Shown here: in pieces, positions 15,170 to 23,428 of the stretch
How positions within the stretch are numbered: position 1 is the first letter of the stretch
How the letters are laid out: every line of letters starts with the position of its first letter
Source: Chloroflexota bacterium
GTDB lineage: Bacteria > Chloroflexota > Anaerolineae > CG2-30-64-16
Direction of reading: 5' to 3'
Assembly (NCBI GenBank): GCA_016876015.1
Contig: VGOD01000025.1
Coordinates: 1-39,274 of the forward strand
DNA length: 39,274 nt
Notes under the pieces: model-generated
The model's input: the letters and a program-made list of their open reading frames with translations, nothing else
The model's database searches: none
What the model was told of the DNA's origin: nothing
Made by a program: the position numbers and the translations under genes

Positions 15170-15198
15170 ATTATAGGCGAGACGATTGCCCCTGTCAA
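15170..15198 (-). promoter_or_regulatory. Perfect-consensus sigma-70 promoter upstream of yceD
   Basis: On the minus strand, TTGACA (15193-15198), exactly 17 bases, then TATAAT (15170-15175). Transcription should start near 15163, giving a leader of about 105 bases. The leader contains CGTCTG-T-CAGACG and other short inverted repeats. The -35 box lies just past the stop of the upstream coiled-coil gene, so yceD-rpmF-fabD can be transcribed independently of the recG-coaD section. Confidence 0.85.
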
Positions 15199-15200
15199 AA

Positions 15201-15671
15201 TCACGCGCCGCCTTCTGTGCGCTCGCTGCCCTCCTGTTGAAGCATCCGCTGGCCAGCCTGCACCTCGCGCAGCAGGCGCTCGAGACGCGCTTCGAGACCG
15301 CTGAAGTGACCTATGACATACTGCCGGGCGTCGGCGCGCAACGCAGCCGCCCGCTGCTCAGCGTCTCTCTCGATCTCTCGCGCGCGCTGGCGGGCAGCCT
15401 GCACCGCCTGATGATCGTCCAGGCGCACGTTGAGTTGGCTCTGGGCCTCCTCGGCCATGCGGCGGGCTTGCGCACGGGCATCGGCGAGGATGCGTTCGCG
15501 TTCGCTTGCGATGCGCTGGCCGAGGCGCACCTCATCGGGCGCGGCCTGGCGCATCTGGCCCAGGATTTGGCGGACGGCCCTCTCGTCTATCAGGATCTTG
15601 CCGCTTACAGGCACATGGATGGCGCGCTGAAGCAGGGTTTCCAGTTCGTCAATCAGGCTCATCATGTCCAT
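15201..15671 (-). CDS. Coiled-coil protein, ATP synthase subunit B-like / DivIVA-like family
   Basis: A 156-residue protein with SLIDELETLLQRAIHVPVSG and ILIDERAVRQILGQMRQAAP at the N-terminus. A long charged helix follows (about 50-140; repeated RxxAEEAQ, RAREIERDAEQRA), which is almost certainly a coiled coil. Such proteins beside coaD are often named ATPase or ATP synthase B-like, but there is no nucleotide-binding motif or membrane helix here, so an enzymatic role is unlikely. It resembles cell-division-initiation (DivIVA-type) organisers only in general shape. It lies 40 bp after coaD. Confidence 0.72.
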   Translation of the reverse strand: MDMMSLIDELETLLQRAIHVPVSGKILIDERAVRQILGQMRQAAPDEVRLGQRIASERERILADARAQARRMAEEAQSQLNVRLDDHQAVQAARQRAREIERDAEQRAAALRADARQYVIGHFSGLEARLERLLREVQAGQRMLQQEGSERTEGGA

Positions 15672-15711
15672 GGCGCACCTTTTCTGTCTTCATTGAGCAA
15701 ACAATCAGTTG

Positions 15712-16248
15712 TCAGTCGCGTGTCGAGGCCGTCATGCGCACGACGTTGGCGCCGCTTTGCCCCAGCTCGGCCAGTCGGACGCGCAGCGCAGCCTGCACGA
15801 CTTCGGGCGCGAGCCCCGAGACATCGCCGCCCAAAACCGCTACTTCCTTGAGAATGGTCGAGCTGAGATAGGCGTAGCCCAGGTTGGTCATCAGACACAT
15901 GAGCTCGATGTCAGGCGCCAGCTTCTTGTTGGTGTGCGCCATCTGCAGCTCGTATTCGAAGTCGGAGATGGCGCGCAGTCCGCGCACCAGCACGGAGGCG
16001 CCGATCTCTGCCGCGAACTCCACCGTCAGGCCGCGGTAGGGGAGGACGCGGATGTTGGGTTGATGCGCCAGGCATTCTCTGGCCAGGGCCAGGCGTTGCG
16101 CGGTGTCGAAGAGCAACGATTTGGGTGGGCTGTCATAGATGCCGATGACCAGCTCATCGAACAGCCGCGCGGCACGTATCGCGATGTCCACATGTCCGTT
16201 GTGAATCGGGTCGAACGTACCCGGATAGAGGGCTCTGATCATGCGCAT
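15712..16248 (-). CDS. coaD: Phosphopantetheine adenylyltransferase CoaD
   Basis: CoaD transfers AMP from ATP to 4'-phosphopantetheine, the penultimate step of CoA synthesis. The 178 residues contain the nucleotidyltransferase motif [15 protein letters not shown] (residues 8-22), [20 protein letters not shown] and the second signature [11 protein letters not shown]. Start 16248 is chosen because its ATG overlaps the recG TAA stop by one base (TAATG), a classical coupled arrangement; the open frame continues upstream but only into recG. The C-terminus is slightly longer than the usual 160 residues. Confidence 0.95.
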   Translation of the reverse strand: MRMIRALYPGTFDPIHNGHVDIAIRAARLFDELVIGIYDSPPKSLLFDTAQRLALARECLAHQPNIRVLPYRGLTVEFAAEIGASVLVRGLRAISDFEYELQMAHTNKKLAPDIELMCLMTNLGYAYLSSTILKEVAVLGGDVSGLAPEVVQAALRVRLAELGQSGANVVRMTASTRD

Positions 16249-19094
16249 TAACTCACGTCCCCTGCCCCGCGCCACAGCGCAGCGACCTGCTGCGCCAGGC
16301 CGGCATGCTCTGGGTGGCTCAGGCTCGGATCGGAGGCGAACAGCTTTTGGGCGGCGCCGCGGGCGGCCTCCAGCGTGCGCAGGTCGCCCAACTGCGCGGT
16401 GTGCAGCGGCGGCAGGCCGCTCTGTCGTGTGCCGAAGAAATCGCCCGGACCGCGCAGATCGAGGTCAATCTGGGCCAGGGCAAAGCCGTTGTTGATAGTC
16501 TCCAGCGCCCGCAGGCGCTTGACGCTCTCACCCTCCTGCGCGTCTGACACCAGCAGGCAATAGGATGGGTGTTCTCCGCGGCCCACACGCCCGCGGAATT
16601 GGTGCAGTTGCGCCAGGCCGAAACGTTCGGCGCCCTCAACCAGCATTACGGTTGCGTTCGGCACGTCAATCCCCACTTCCACAACGGAAGTGGCGACCAG
16701 AATCTGCAACTCGCCGGCCGCGAACGCGGCCATCACAGCGTCTTTTTCCTCGCTCTTCAGACGGCCATGCAACAAGCCCAGTCGCAGGTCGGGGAAGATG
16801 GCGCTCTGCAGGCGTGCATGTTCCGCCACGGCCGCCCTGACATCGCCGCCGACGGCCGGCGCAGCCCGACTTGTAGATTCCTCGACCAGTGGATAGATGA
16901 TGAACGCCTGGCGGCCAGCTTCGATCTGGCGGCGGATGAACGCGTAGGCGTGCTCGCGTTGGGTTGAAGCCATCCACTTGGTCTTGATGGGCGCGCGGCC
17001 AGCCGGCATCTCATCCATGACCGAGACATCCAGGTCGCCGTAGAGGGTCAGGGCCAGCGAGCGCGGGATGGGGGTGGCGCTCATGACCAGCAAATGGGGC
17101 TGTGCGCCTTTCTGCCGTAGAGCAGCCCTCTGCTCAACTCCGAAGCGATGCTGCTCGTCCACAACCGCCAGCGCCAGGTTGTGGAAGGCAACATCCTCTT
17201 GCATCAGGGCGTGCGTACCGACGGCGATGTCAATGTCGCCCGCGGCCAGGGCCGCCAATGCCTCGTTGCGTTCGCTGCCCCGCAGATGACCGGTGAACAG
17301 GCCCACCCGAACCGGCCGGCCGGCGCCGGGATGATGCAGGTTGGCGAACTGGCGGGTGAAGGAACGTGCGTGCTGTTCGGCCAGAATCTCGGTGGGGGCC
17401 ACGATTGCGCCTTGCGCGGCGTTGGCGACCGCGACCCACAGCGCAGCCGCGGCCACTGCGGTCTTGCCAGAGCCGACATCGCCCTGCAGCAAACGGATCA
17501 TGGGCTGTGGTCGCTGCAGATCGGCTGTGATGTCGGCCAGGGCGCGTTGCTGCGCCGCTGTCATGGTGAACGGCAAACTGGCCAGGAACGGCGCCAACAC
17601 ACGGCTGTTGGCCGCCAGGGCGCGGGCCGGCTGGCTCAGATAGCGCTGGCGCTGACCCAATACGCCCAGTTGCAGGAGCAAGAACTCATCGAAGCTGAGC
17701 CGGCGGTGCGCAGCCTTGAGCCGCTCGGCGTTGTCGGGGAAGTGGATCTGCGTCAGCGCCTCCGACAGCGTCATCAACCCCATCTCGCGGCGCACACTTT
17801 CAGGCAAGAAATCGGGCAGGGCGCCGGCCCACGCCTCCAAGGCCCGGTTGAGGACCACCCGCAGCCAGCGGGCCGTGATGCCTTCGGTCAACGGGTAGAC
17901 GGGAACCAGCCGGCCCGTATGAACCTGGCGTCGCTCTAGCGGCTCGAACTCCGGGTTGCGGATCAGCAGACGCCCACGGTAGCTGTCTATCTTGCCACTG
18001 AAGGCGTAGGCATGGCCGGCGCGCAGCCGTCGCTCGACATAAGGATTGAACCAGGTCATCTCCATTTCGCCGGTCCCGTCGCCGACGATGGCCGAGATCA
18101 TCTTGCGGTTCTCGCCGATGATGCGGCTGCTGAGCTTCCAGACCGTGGCGATGACGGTCGCTTCTTCACCGTAGACCAGCCTGTCAATGGTGCGCAGCGA
18201 ACTGTAGTCATCGTAGCGCCGCGGCAGCAGGTAGAGCAGATCACGCACGGTGCGCACGCCCAGTTTGGCCAGCTTATCGGCGAAGCTGGGGCCGATGCCG
18301 GGCAGGCGTATGACCGGCGCCGCGAGGCCGGGGGCCGGTCTGGCGGGCCTGGACGGCTCGCTCGCTGCCACCGGGGCTTCGGTCGCGGGCCGCCGGGCAG
18401 CAGGGAGAGTCGCCCACGGGTCTGTCAGCGCCTCTGGGTCGGGTGCGGATTCTGCCCGCATCCGAGCTGCGGCCGGTCGGGGCTGGGGTTCCTCTGTGGA
18501 TATGCCCCGCGCGCTGCCAGCAGGCGGGGCCGAGATCGTGGCGTTTTCGACCGGCTGTGGCCGCGGCAAACGCGGCAGCGGCGGGGCGACGTCGGGCGGG
18601 GCTCCCCCGAGTCTGTAGGCGGCGGGAGCTTGTGCTGGCCTGTCAGATGGACTCTTGTCCGGCGCCGCAGCCGACCGGCCGGCGACCGGCTCAGGGCACG
18701 CCGGCGCTTCACCGGTGCAGAACGCCGGTTTGGTCAGCGCGGGTAAACTTGTCTCTGTCGTCCGCTCAGGGCGCAATTCTGCCGGCGCCTGGTTGACGGC
18801 CTGGGGTCGGGGTGGCGCCCATTCTGGTCCCGCAACGTCCGGCGTCGCCGCGCGCGCGCGCCGGACGATCTGCTCTACGATGCGCTCGCGTGCAGCCAGG
18901 TCTTCGACGGCCGGATAGCCGAGCAAGAGCGCGACGATCTCATCTACCGCGGCCGGGTTGTCTGCCTGGCCGCGCGCCTCAACCTCCCAGCGGCTGGCGA
19001 ACTTGTCCAGGCCGCCGATGACAGCTTTGTTCCGGAATCCTTGTTTGCGTTCCAGCGAAAGGATCTTGATTAGACGCGAGAAAGGGCTATCCAT
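16248..19094 (-). CDS. recG: ATP-dependent DNA helicase RecG with long N-terminal extension
   Basis: RecG reverses stalled replication forks and processes recombination intermediates. Recognisable parts: wedge/OB region from about residue 260 ([33 protein letters not shown]); Walker [15 protein letters not shown] (about 535); DEQH box [13 protein letters not shown] (about 643); [19 protein letters not shown]; motif [17 protein letters not shown]; and the C-terminal helical TRG-like region. At 948 residues it is about 200 longer than usual. The extra 260 N-terminal residues hold a small conserved-looking domain (1-90; [18 protein letters not shown]) and a Pro/Ala-rich linker. This layout is known in Chloroflexota-type RecG. 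It overlaps the coaD start by one base. Confidence 0.96.
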   Translation of the reverse strand: MDSPFSRLIKILSLERKQGFRNKAVIGGLDKFASRWEVEARGQADNPAAVDEIVALLLGYPAVEDLAARERIVEQIVRRARAATPDVAGPEWAPPRPQAVNQAPAELRPERTTETSLPALTKPAFCTGEAPACPEPVAGRSAAAPDKSPSDRPAQAPAAYRLGGAPPDVAPPLPRLPRPQPVENATISAPPAGSARGISTEEPQPRPAAARMRAESAPDPEALTDPWATLPAARRPATEAPVAASEPSRPARPAPGLAAPVIRLPGIGPSFADKLAKLGVRTVRDLLYLLPRRYDDYSSLRTIDRLVYGEEATVIATVWKLSSRIIGENRKMISAIVGDGTGEMEMTWFNPYVERRLRAGHAYAFSGKIDSYRGRLLIRNPEFEPLERRQVHTGRLVPVYPLTEGITARWLRVVLNRALEAWAGALPDFLPESVRREMGLMTLSEALTQIHFPDNAERLKAAHRRLSFDEFLLLQLGVLGQRQRYLSQPARALAANSRVLAPFLASLPFTMTAAQQRALADITADLQRPQPMIRLLQGDVGSGKTAVAAAALWVAVANAAQGAIVAPTEILAEQHARSFTRQFANLHHPGAGRPVRVGLFTGHLRGSERNEALAALAAGDIDIAVGTHALMQEDVAFHNLALAVVDEQHRFGVEQRAALRQKGAQPHLLVMSATPIPRSLALTLYGDLDVSVMDEMPAGRAPIKTKWMASTQREHAYAFIRRQIEAGRQAFIIYPLVEESTSRAAPAVGGDVRAAVAEHARLQSAIFPDLRLGLLHGRLKSEEKDAVMAAFAAGELQILVATSVVEVGIDVPNATVMLVEGAERFGLAQLHQFRGRVGRGEHPSYCLLVSDAQEGESVKRLRALETINNGFALAQIDLDLRGPGDFFGTRQSGLPPLHTAQLGDLRTLEAARGAAQKLFASDPSLSHPEHAGLAQQVAALWRGAGDVS

Positions 19095-19138
19095 GCGTTA
19101 CGCTCTGCTCTGCCATCCCAGACGCGGGCGGCCGTGTC

Positions 19139-19987
19139 TCATCGCACGCCTTCGTAGACGATGACGCCCATCGCCTTTGGCCCGATGTGGACAGCGAGCG
19201 ATGGCGAATAGCTGATGACCGGGAATTCGCGCTGGGGGTAGATAAGCTCCAAACGTTCGAGCAACTGCGCAGCTTCGACTTCGAAGTCTTGTTGCAGCAG
19301 GTACATCTGTTCGATATGAGAGAACTCGACAATGAAGTCGTACAACTCATCCACGGCCCGGCTATAGGTGCGCACCTTCTCGATGGGCAACAGGTCGCCA
19401 TCCTCCATCGTCGAGAGAGGCTTTAAGCCAAGCATGGCGCCCAAGAGCGCCTGGGCTGGCCCCAGCCGGCCCCAGGCATCCAGGTACTCCAGAGAGTCGG
19501 AGAAGAACAGGGCGTACATGCGGGGCATCATGCCGCGCACCACGCGCAAGATTTCGGGAATCGGGGCGCCGGCGGCCGCGGCCTGGGCCGCAGCCTCGAC
19601 GATCAAACCCAACCCGACCGAAGTGGTCGCCGTGTCTACCACCACGATGCGCTGCCGCCCTGCGAAGCTGTCGGCGACCCGGCGCGTCACCTCGGCGACC
19701 TCGTTCAGCGCGGACGACATGTGGATGCACAGGATCTTATCGGCGCCCTGGCTTAAGCGTCTGAACAGGCCGTGTACATAGGCCGCCGACGGCGCTTCGA
19801 CGGTGAGGCTCTTCGGGTCCTGCGCCTGTTTGCGGAAGAAGATGTCGTCCAGTTGGTTGACTCGTTCGAGGTAACTCTGCTGTCCCACGCGCACGGTGAG
19901 GGGCAAGACCTCGATGCCGAGTTGGGCGATCAGCTCAGGATGTGGGAAGTATGCGTTTGTATCGGTGACGATCTTGACATTGGCCAC
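19139..19987 (-). CDS. DegV family fatty-acid-binding protein (FakB-type)
   Basis: DegV/FakB proteins hold a fatty acid while FakA phosphorylates it. The 282 residues show the family start VKIVTDTNAYFPHP, EVLPLTVRVGQQSYLE, the binding segment ILCIHMSSALNEVAEV, VVDTATTSVGLGLIVEAA, and the C-terminal VHIGPKAMGVIVYEG. The usual T-S-Q-P-S loop is altered to TVEAPSAAYVHGLF. The start is GTG 19987, 63 bp after fakA. This adjacency makes a complete fatty-acid kinase pair likely and supports a FakB role. Confidence 0.9.
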   Translation of the reverse strand: MANVKIVTDTNAYFPHPELIAQLGIEVLPLTVRVGQQSYLERVNQLDDIFFRKQAQDPKSLTVEAPSAAYVHGLFRRLSQGADKILCIHMSSALNEVAEVTRRVADSFAGRQRIVVVDTATTSVGLGLIVEAAAQAAAAGAPIPEILRVVRGMMPRMYALFFSDSLEYLDAWGRLGPAQALLGAMLGLKPLSTMEDGDLLPIEKVRTYSRAVDELYDFIVEFSHIEQMYLLQQDFEVEAAQLLERLELIYPQREFPVISYSPSLAVHIGPKAMGVIVYEGVR

Positions 19988-20050
19988 GGTGATCTCGCGA
20001 GGGTGGATTCTGGATTTCGACTCTGCTGTGTTCAGGGCAAACCCAGTCGG

Positions 20051-21859
20051 CTATTCGGCCGAGATGATGTAATGATAGAAAGGCTGGCCGCCGGCAACGG
20101 TCTCAATGTCCTGGTCGGGGTACAATTCCTGAAGTCGGGACTGTAAGAGCTCGGCATCGGCGGCCGAGACCGGCTGGCCATAGTAGAGCGTGATCACTTC
20201 GAGTTCCGACGCGTGCATCTGCTCGAGCAGCATCTCGGCCACCTCTGCGCTGGTGAGTCCTTTGGCAGTGAGCCGGTCGTTCAGCAGCCCGATCACCTCG
20301 CCAGCGTGTACTTCGATGCCGTCGAAGCTGGCATCCTGCACGGCGATCGTCACCTCCCCGGTCTGCACGTGCCCCAGGGCGCTCGTCATCGCCTGGGCGT
20401 TGCGTTCCAGGCTTGTATGTGGGTTGAAGCCCAGCAGCGCGCTGATGCCCTGGGGGATGGACTTGCTGGGCACGACGACCACCGACTTGCTCGCATCCGC
20501 CAGCAGTTGGGCCTGTTGCGCGGCCATGATGATGTTGCCGTTGTTGGGTAGAATGATGACCTGGGAACCGGGAAGCCGCTGGATCGCCTGGTAGATCTCC
20601 TGGGTGCTTGGGTTCATCGTTTGGCCGCCAGAGATGATGATGTGTGCACCCAGGCTTTTGAAGACCTGCGCCAGGCCGGCCCCCGGCGCAACCGCCACGA
20701 TCCCAGGCCCTTCGATCGGGCCCAGGGGAGCCTCGCTCGCCGCGGCAGCCACCGCCTGCGTGGGCGCGGCTGCACTTGTGGGCTGCGCCGCTGGCTCGTA
20801 GCCGGGCGGCATGGCGGGCATCTGCATATCGTCCATGTTCTCGACGATCACATCGGTGACAAAACCGAGGGTGACGGCGTATGATAGAGGCACGCCAGGG
20901 TTCGGCACGTGGACGTGCACTTTGATCAGGCTCTGCGTGCCCTCGACCAGGGGGCAATCGCCCATGGCCGAGATCTGGTCGCGAATGGTGGTCACATCCA
21001 GGTCTGCACCCTCGACCAGGAATTGCACATCGAAGCCATAGAACAGGGGCGGCAGCGGCCGGCTGCCTTTTGCCGATTCTGCCGGAGGGGGCGGCGCGCT
21101 GGGCGCAACGGCCGGCGCTGGCCTGCCGGGCAAGACGGCTGCCTCCACGCCGATCGTCTGACCGGTCAGCTTGCGGTGCATCCCTTCCAGGATGTAGAAC
21201 AACCCCTTCCCGCCGCTGTCCACCTTGCCGGTCTGCGCCAACACCGGCAGCAGGCGCGGCGTGTTGGCGACCGCTTCGTCGGCGGCGCGCACGGTCCGGC
21301 CGAGCACAAAACTCAGGTCCGGGTCGAGATCGGCGGCGCTTCTGGCAGCCTCGGCCGCCTCGCGGATCACCGTCAGGATGGTGCCTTCGACCGGCCGATT
21401 GACGCCCTTGTAGGCGATGCGGCTGCCCTCGGCCAGCGCTGCGGCCAGTTGCGGACCGGTGAGCGTAATCTCGCCGTCCAGGCTGCGCGCGATGCCGCGC
21501 AGGATTTGCGAGAGGATGACGCCGGAGTTGCCGCGTGCGCCCATCAGCGCGCCGTGCGCAGCCGCCTTGACCACTTCGCCGATGCTGCGCACGTGCTCAG
21601 GTATGATCTCCTGGCACGCGGACCGCATGGTCAGCAGCATGTTCGTGCCGGTGTCGCCGTCGGGCACCGGGAACACGTTGAGCGCGTTGACGATCTCGTG
21701 GTGGTGATCGAGCCAGGTCAGGCCGGCCTTGAGCAACTCACGGAAAGCTGAGCCGTCAAGACTCGCCACGGGCTGCGCGCTGTGTGATCGCTCAGCCTCG
21801 GTTTGTACGGCGCCGGCGCTTGCCGGCGGTCTGCGAACCAGGCTATCTGTCGCTGCCAA
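20051..21859 (-). CDS. fakA: FakA-like fatty acid kinase catalytic subunit (DAK2 domain)
   Basis: FakA phosphorylates FakB-bound fatty acids so they can enter phospholipid synthesis. The N-terminal DAK2 domain (about 35-230) carries LNVFPVPDGDTGTNMLLTM (nucleotide/Mg binding Asp), GARGNSGVILSQILRG, and DSGGKGLFYILEG. The central part (about 260-350) is the FakA middle domain (YGFDVQFLVEG). A short Ala/Pro linker precedes a C-terminal DegV-like domain with ILPNNGNIIMAAQQA and VVVPSKSIPQGISALLGFNP. TTG 21859 is chosen because GGAGGA lies six bases upstream; an in-frame ATG at 21895 overlaps the asp23-like gene by 14 bases and would read this site as Phe-Gly-Gly-Ser. Confidence 0.92.
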   Translation of the reverse strand: MAATDSLVRRPPASAGAVQTEAERSHSAQPVASLDGSAFRELLKAGLTWLDHHHEIVNALNVFPVPDGDTGTNMLLTMRSACQEIIPEHVRSIGEVVKAAAHGALMGARGNSGVILSQILRGIARSLDGEITLTGPQLAAALAEGSRIAYKGVNRPVEGTILTVIREAAEAARSAADLDPDLSFVLGRTVRAADEAVANTPRLLPVLAQTGKVDSGGKGLFYILEGMHRKLTGQTIGVEAAVLPGRPAPAVAPSAPPPPAESAKGSRPLPPLFYGFDVQFLVEGADLDVTTIRDQISAMGDCPLVEGTQSLIKVHVHVPNPGVPLSYAVTLGFVTDVIVENMDDMQMPAMPPGYEPAAQPTSAAAPTQAVAAAASEAPLGPIEGPGIVAVAPGAGLAQVFKSLGAHIIISGGQTMNPSTQEIYQAIQRLPGSQVIILPNNGNIIMAAQQAQLLADASKSVVVVPSKSIPQGISALLGFNPHTSLERNAQAMTSALGHVQTGEVTIAVQDASFDGIEVHAGEVIGLLNDRLTAKGLTSAEVAEMLLEQMHASELEVITLYYGQPVSAADAELLQSRLQELYPDQDIETVAGGQPFYHYIISAE

Positions 21860-21881
21860 AATGCTTCCTCCGAAACAGTCG

Positions 21882-22241
21882 TTACTGCGCGCCATTTGGC
21901 ATGCGCAGCCCCTGGACGTGGACGTTGACCGCAGCTATGGGAACACCCAAGGTCTGCTCCAGGGCGTACTTGACGCTGTTCTGCACCCCATGTGCGACTT
22001 CGGAGATGCGAGTGCCGTATTGGATGATCACATACAGATCTACGACGACCGAGCCATCGTGCACGTGTACGTCTACACCGCGGCCCCAGCGATCGGGCTG
22101 CAGCAGATCAGCCAGCCCGCCAATCAAGTTCTTGCTGGCCACGCCGACCACGCCATAGCATCTTAACACAGCGTCACCGGCGATGGTCGCGATGGCATGT
22201 GGCGAAATCTCGATGCGCCCCTGCCTGGTTTGGTCAGTCAT
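21882..22241 (-). CDS. Asp23/Gls24 (YloU-like) family protein, second copy
   Basis: The 119-residue protein begins [27 protein letters not shown], continues [22 protein letters not shown], and ends [14 protein letters not shown]; this is the YloU branch of Asp23/Gls24 proteins. YloU-type genes precede fakA-like (yloV) and recG in Firmicutes, and the same order is kept here. ATG 22241 is preceded by AAAGG; the inverted repeat GGAGAA-CCT-TTCTCC (22242-22256) covers this site and could modulate translation. It is divergent from rpmB, again as in Firmicutes. Confidence 0.92.
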   Translation of the reverse strand: MTDQTRQGRIEISPHAIATIAGDAVLRCYGVVGVASKNLIGGLADLLQPDRWGRGVDVHVHDGSVVVDLYVIIQYGTRISEVAHGVQNSVKYALEQTLGVPIAAVNVHVQGLRMPNGAQ

Positions 22242-22270
22242 GGAGAACCTTTCTCCGTTCAGTCCGGGTT

Positions 22271-22299
22271 TTGCGAAAACCGTTCGGTTGTGGTAATAT
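22271..22299 (+). promoter_or_regulatory. Predicted promoter for rpmB
   Basis: TTGCGA (22271-22276), 17-base spacer, TAATAT (22294-22299). Expected start near 22306 leaves a leader of about 80 bases before ATG 22385, with GAGGGGG as ribosome-binding region. Confidence 0.6.
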
Positions 22300-22384
22300 C
22301 TGTATCACTGTGGCCGGGTCCTCTCATGGCTCGGTCACTGGTCTGTCTACGACATCGAGCATCTACGACGAGGGGGTAACACCG

Positions 22385-22567
22385 ATGGCCAAGTGTGATG
22401 TTTGCGGCAAGGGGCCACAGTTTGGGCACAATGTCAGCCATTCCATGCGCCACACGAAGCGCCGCTGGAACGTGAACGTGCAGCGCATGCGCACGACAGA
22501 AGATGGGGTCGCGAAGCGCCTGTACATCTGCGCCAAGTGCCTCAAGACCCGGCAGAAGACTCGCTGA
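22385..22567 (+). CDS. rpmB: 50S ribosomal protein L28
   Basis: A 60-residue bL28: [20 protein letters not shown], then [12 protein letters not shown], and a C-terminal CAKCLKT. Both Cys pairs (CDVC and CAKC) are present, so this is the zinc-binding type. ATG 22385 follows GAGGGGGTAAC. It is monocistronic: promoter at 22271-22299 and a strong terminator 20 bases after the stop codon. Its divergent pairing with the YloU-like gene is a conserved arrangement. Confidence 0.96.
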   Translation: MAKCDVCGKGPQFGHNVSHSMRHTKRRWNVNVQRMRTTEDGVAKRLYICAKCLKTRQKTR

Positions 22568-22587
22568 ACGCCAACGAGTCAGCTCTG

Positions 22588-22622
22588 GCAGCCGGCTGCG
22601 AATGCGCCGGCTGCTTCTTTTT
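22588..22622 (+). terminator. Intrinsic terminator of rpmB
   Basis: Perfect 9-bp stem GCAGCCGGC / GCCGGCTGC (22588-22596 and 22606-22614) with a 9-base loop, followed by TTCTTTTT. The T tract overlaps the TAA stop of rpe on the opposite strand, so this works in the plus direction only. Confidence 0.92.
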
Positions 22623-23283
22623 AACCGCGACAGGCGGCCTCGCGCAGCGCAGTGATGCCAGCCGCCACTCCCTGGGTGTGACGAAACACCGACGTGCCGG
22701 CCACCAACACCCGCGCGCCGGCCGCAACTGCCACGGGCGCGGTGGCGGCGTCAATGCCGCCGTCCACTTCGATCTCCACGGCCGGCGCCACGGTCGCGAG
22801 CAGCGCGGCCAGCCGGGCGATCTTGTCGCTCATGGTCGGGATGTAGCTCTGCCCGCCGAAGCCGGGGTTGACGGTCATCACGAGCACCTGCGCGACGAAC
22901 GGCAGGCTCTCGGCCACCGTTTCCAGTCCTGTCGCCGGATTGAGCGTCACCCCTGGCTGCACGCCCAACTCGCGGATTTGCTGGATCGTGCGGTGCAGGT
23001 GTGGGCAGGTCTCGACGTGGACCGTCAGAATGCTCGCGCCGGCACTGGCAAAATCGGCCAGGTAGCGTTCTGGCCTTTCGATCATCAGATGAACATCGAG
23101 CGGCAGCCGCGTGTGCTGGCGCAGCGCGGCCACCACGGGCGGCCCGATGGTTATGTTGGGCACGAAATGGCCATCCATCACGTCCACGTGGATGTAATCG
23201 GCGCCCCCAGCCTCGGCGGCCCGCACGGCTGCGCCCAGGTTGGCGAAATCGGCTGATAGAATGGATGGCGCGATCTTGATCAA
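22621..23283 (-). CDS. rpe: Ribulose-phosphate 3-epimerase
   Basis: This TIM-barrel enzyme interconverts ribulose 5-phosphate and xylulose 5-phosphate in the pentose phosphate or Calvin pathway. The 220 residues start IKIAPSILSADFANLG, then YIHVDVMDGHFVPNITIGP (metal-binding His and catalytic Asp), DVHLMIERPERY, VLVMTVNPGFGGQSYIP and EIEVDGGID (second catalytic Asp). TTG 23283 is preferred because it gives the usual length and has AGGA about nine bases upstream. The longer ATG forms extend across the promoter's hairpin. No Calvin-cycle genes are nearby. Confidence 0.94.
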   Translation of the reverse strand: MIKIAPSILSADFANLGAAVRAAEAGGADYIHVDVMDGHFVPNITIGPPVVAALRQHTRLPLDVHLMIERPERYLADFASAGASILTVHVETCPHLHRTIQQIRELGVQPGVTLNPATGLETVAESLPFVAQVLVMTVNPGFGGQSYIPTMSDKIARLAALLATVAPAVEIEVDGGIDAATAPVAVAAGARVLVAGTSVFRHTQGVAAGITALREAACRG

Positions 23284-23347
23284 AGCTGGTTTTCCTACAT
23301 GATACGACCCCATAGCGACAGGGCCGCACATTTGCCTTCCGGCATCA

Positions 23348-23378
23348 CAGGAGCCGAACCTGTGGGGTCCGGCTCCTG
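23348..23378 (-). other. Strong hairpin at the 5' end of the rpe transcript
   Basis: CAGGAGCCG and CGGCTCCTG form a perfect 9-bp stem around 13 bases (with further partial pairing of AACC with GGTC). No T tract follows on either strand, so a terminator is not supported. With the predicted start at about 23381, the hairpin would cap the 5' end of the rpe mRNA. Confidence 0.55.
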
Positions 23379-23387
23379 AACAGCGCC

Positions 23388-23416
23388 ATCATACACCGAA
23401 ACAGGGAAAAGCGCAA
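23388..23416 (-). promoter_or_regulatory. Predicted rpe promoter
   Basis: On the minus strand, TTGCGC (23411-23416), 17 bases, TATGAT (23388-23393). It lies just after the stop codon of the lipoate ligase gene and would start transcription near 23381. Confidence 0.5.
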
Positions 23417-23428
23417 AGCCGCGGCAAG

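Noticed and set aside
23348-23378. tRNA-like or terminator structure
   Set aside because: Only one stem without tRNA arms, and no T tract on either strand.
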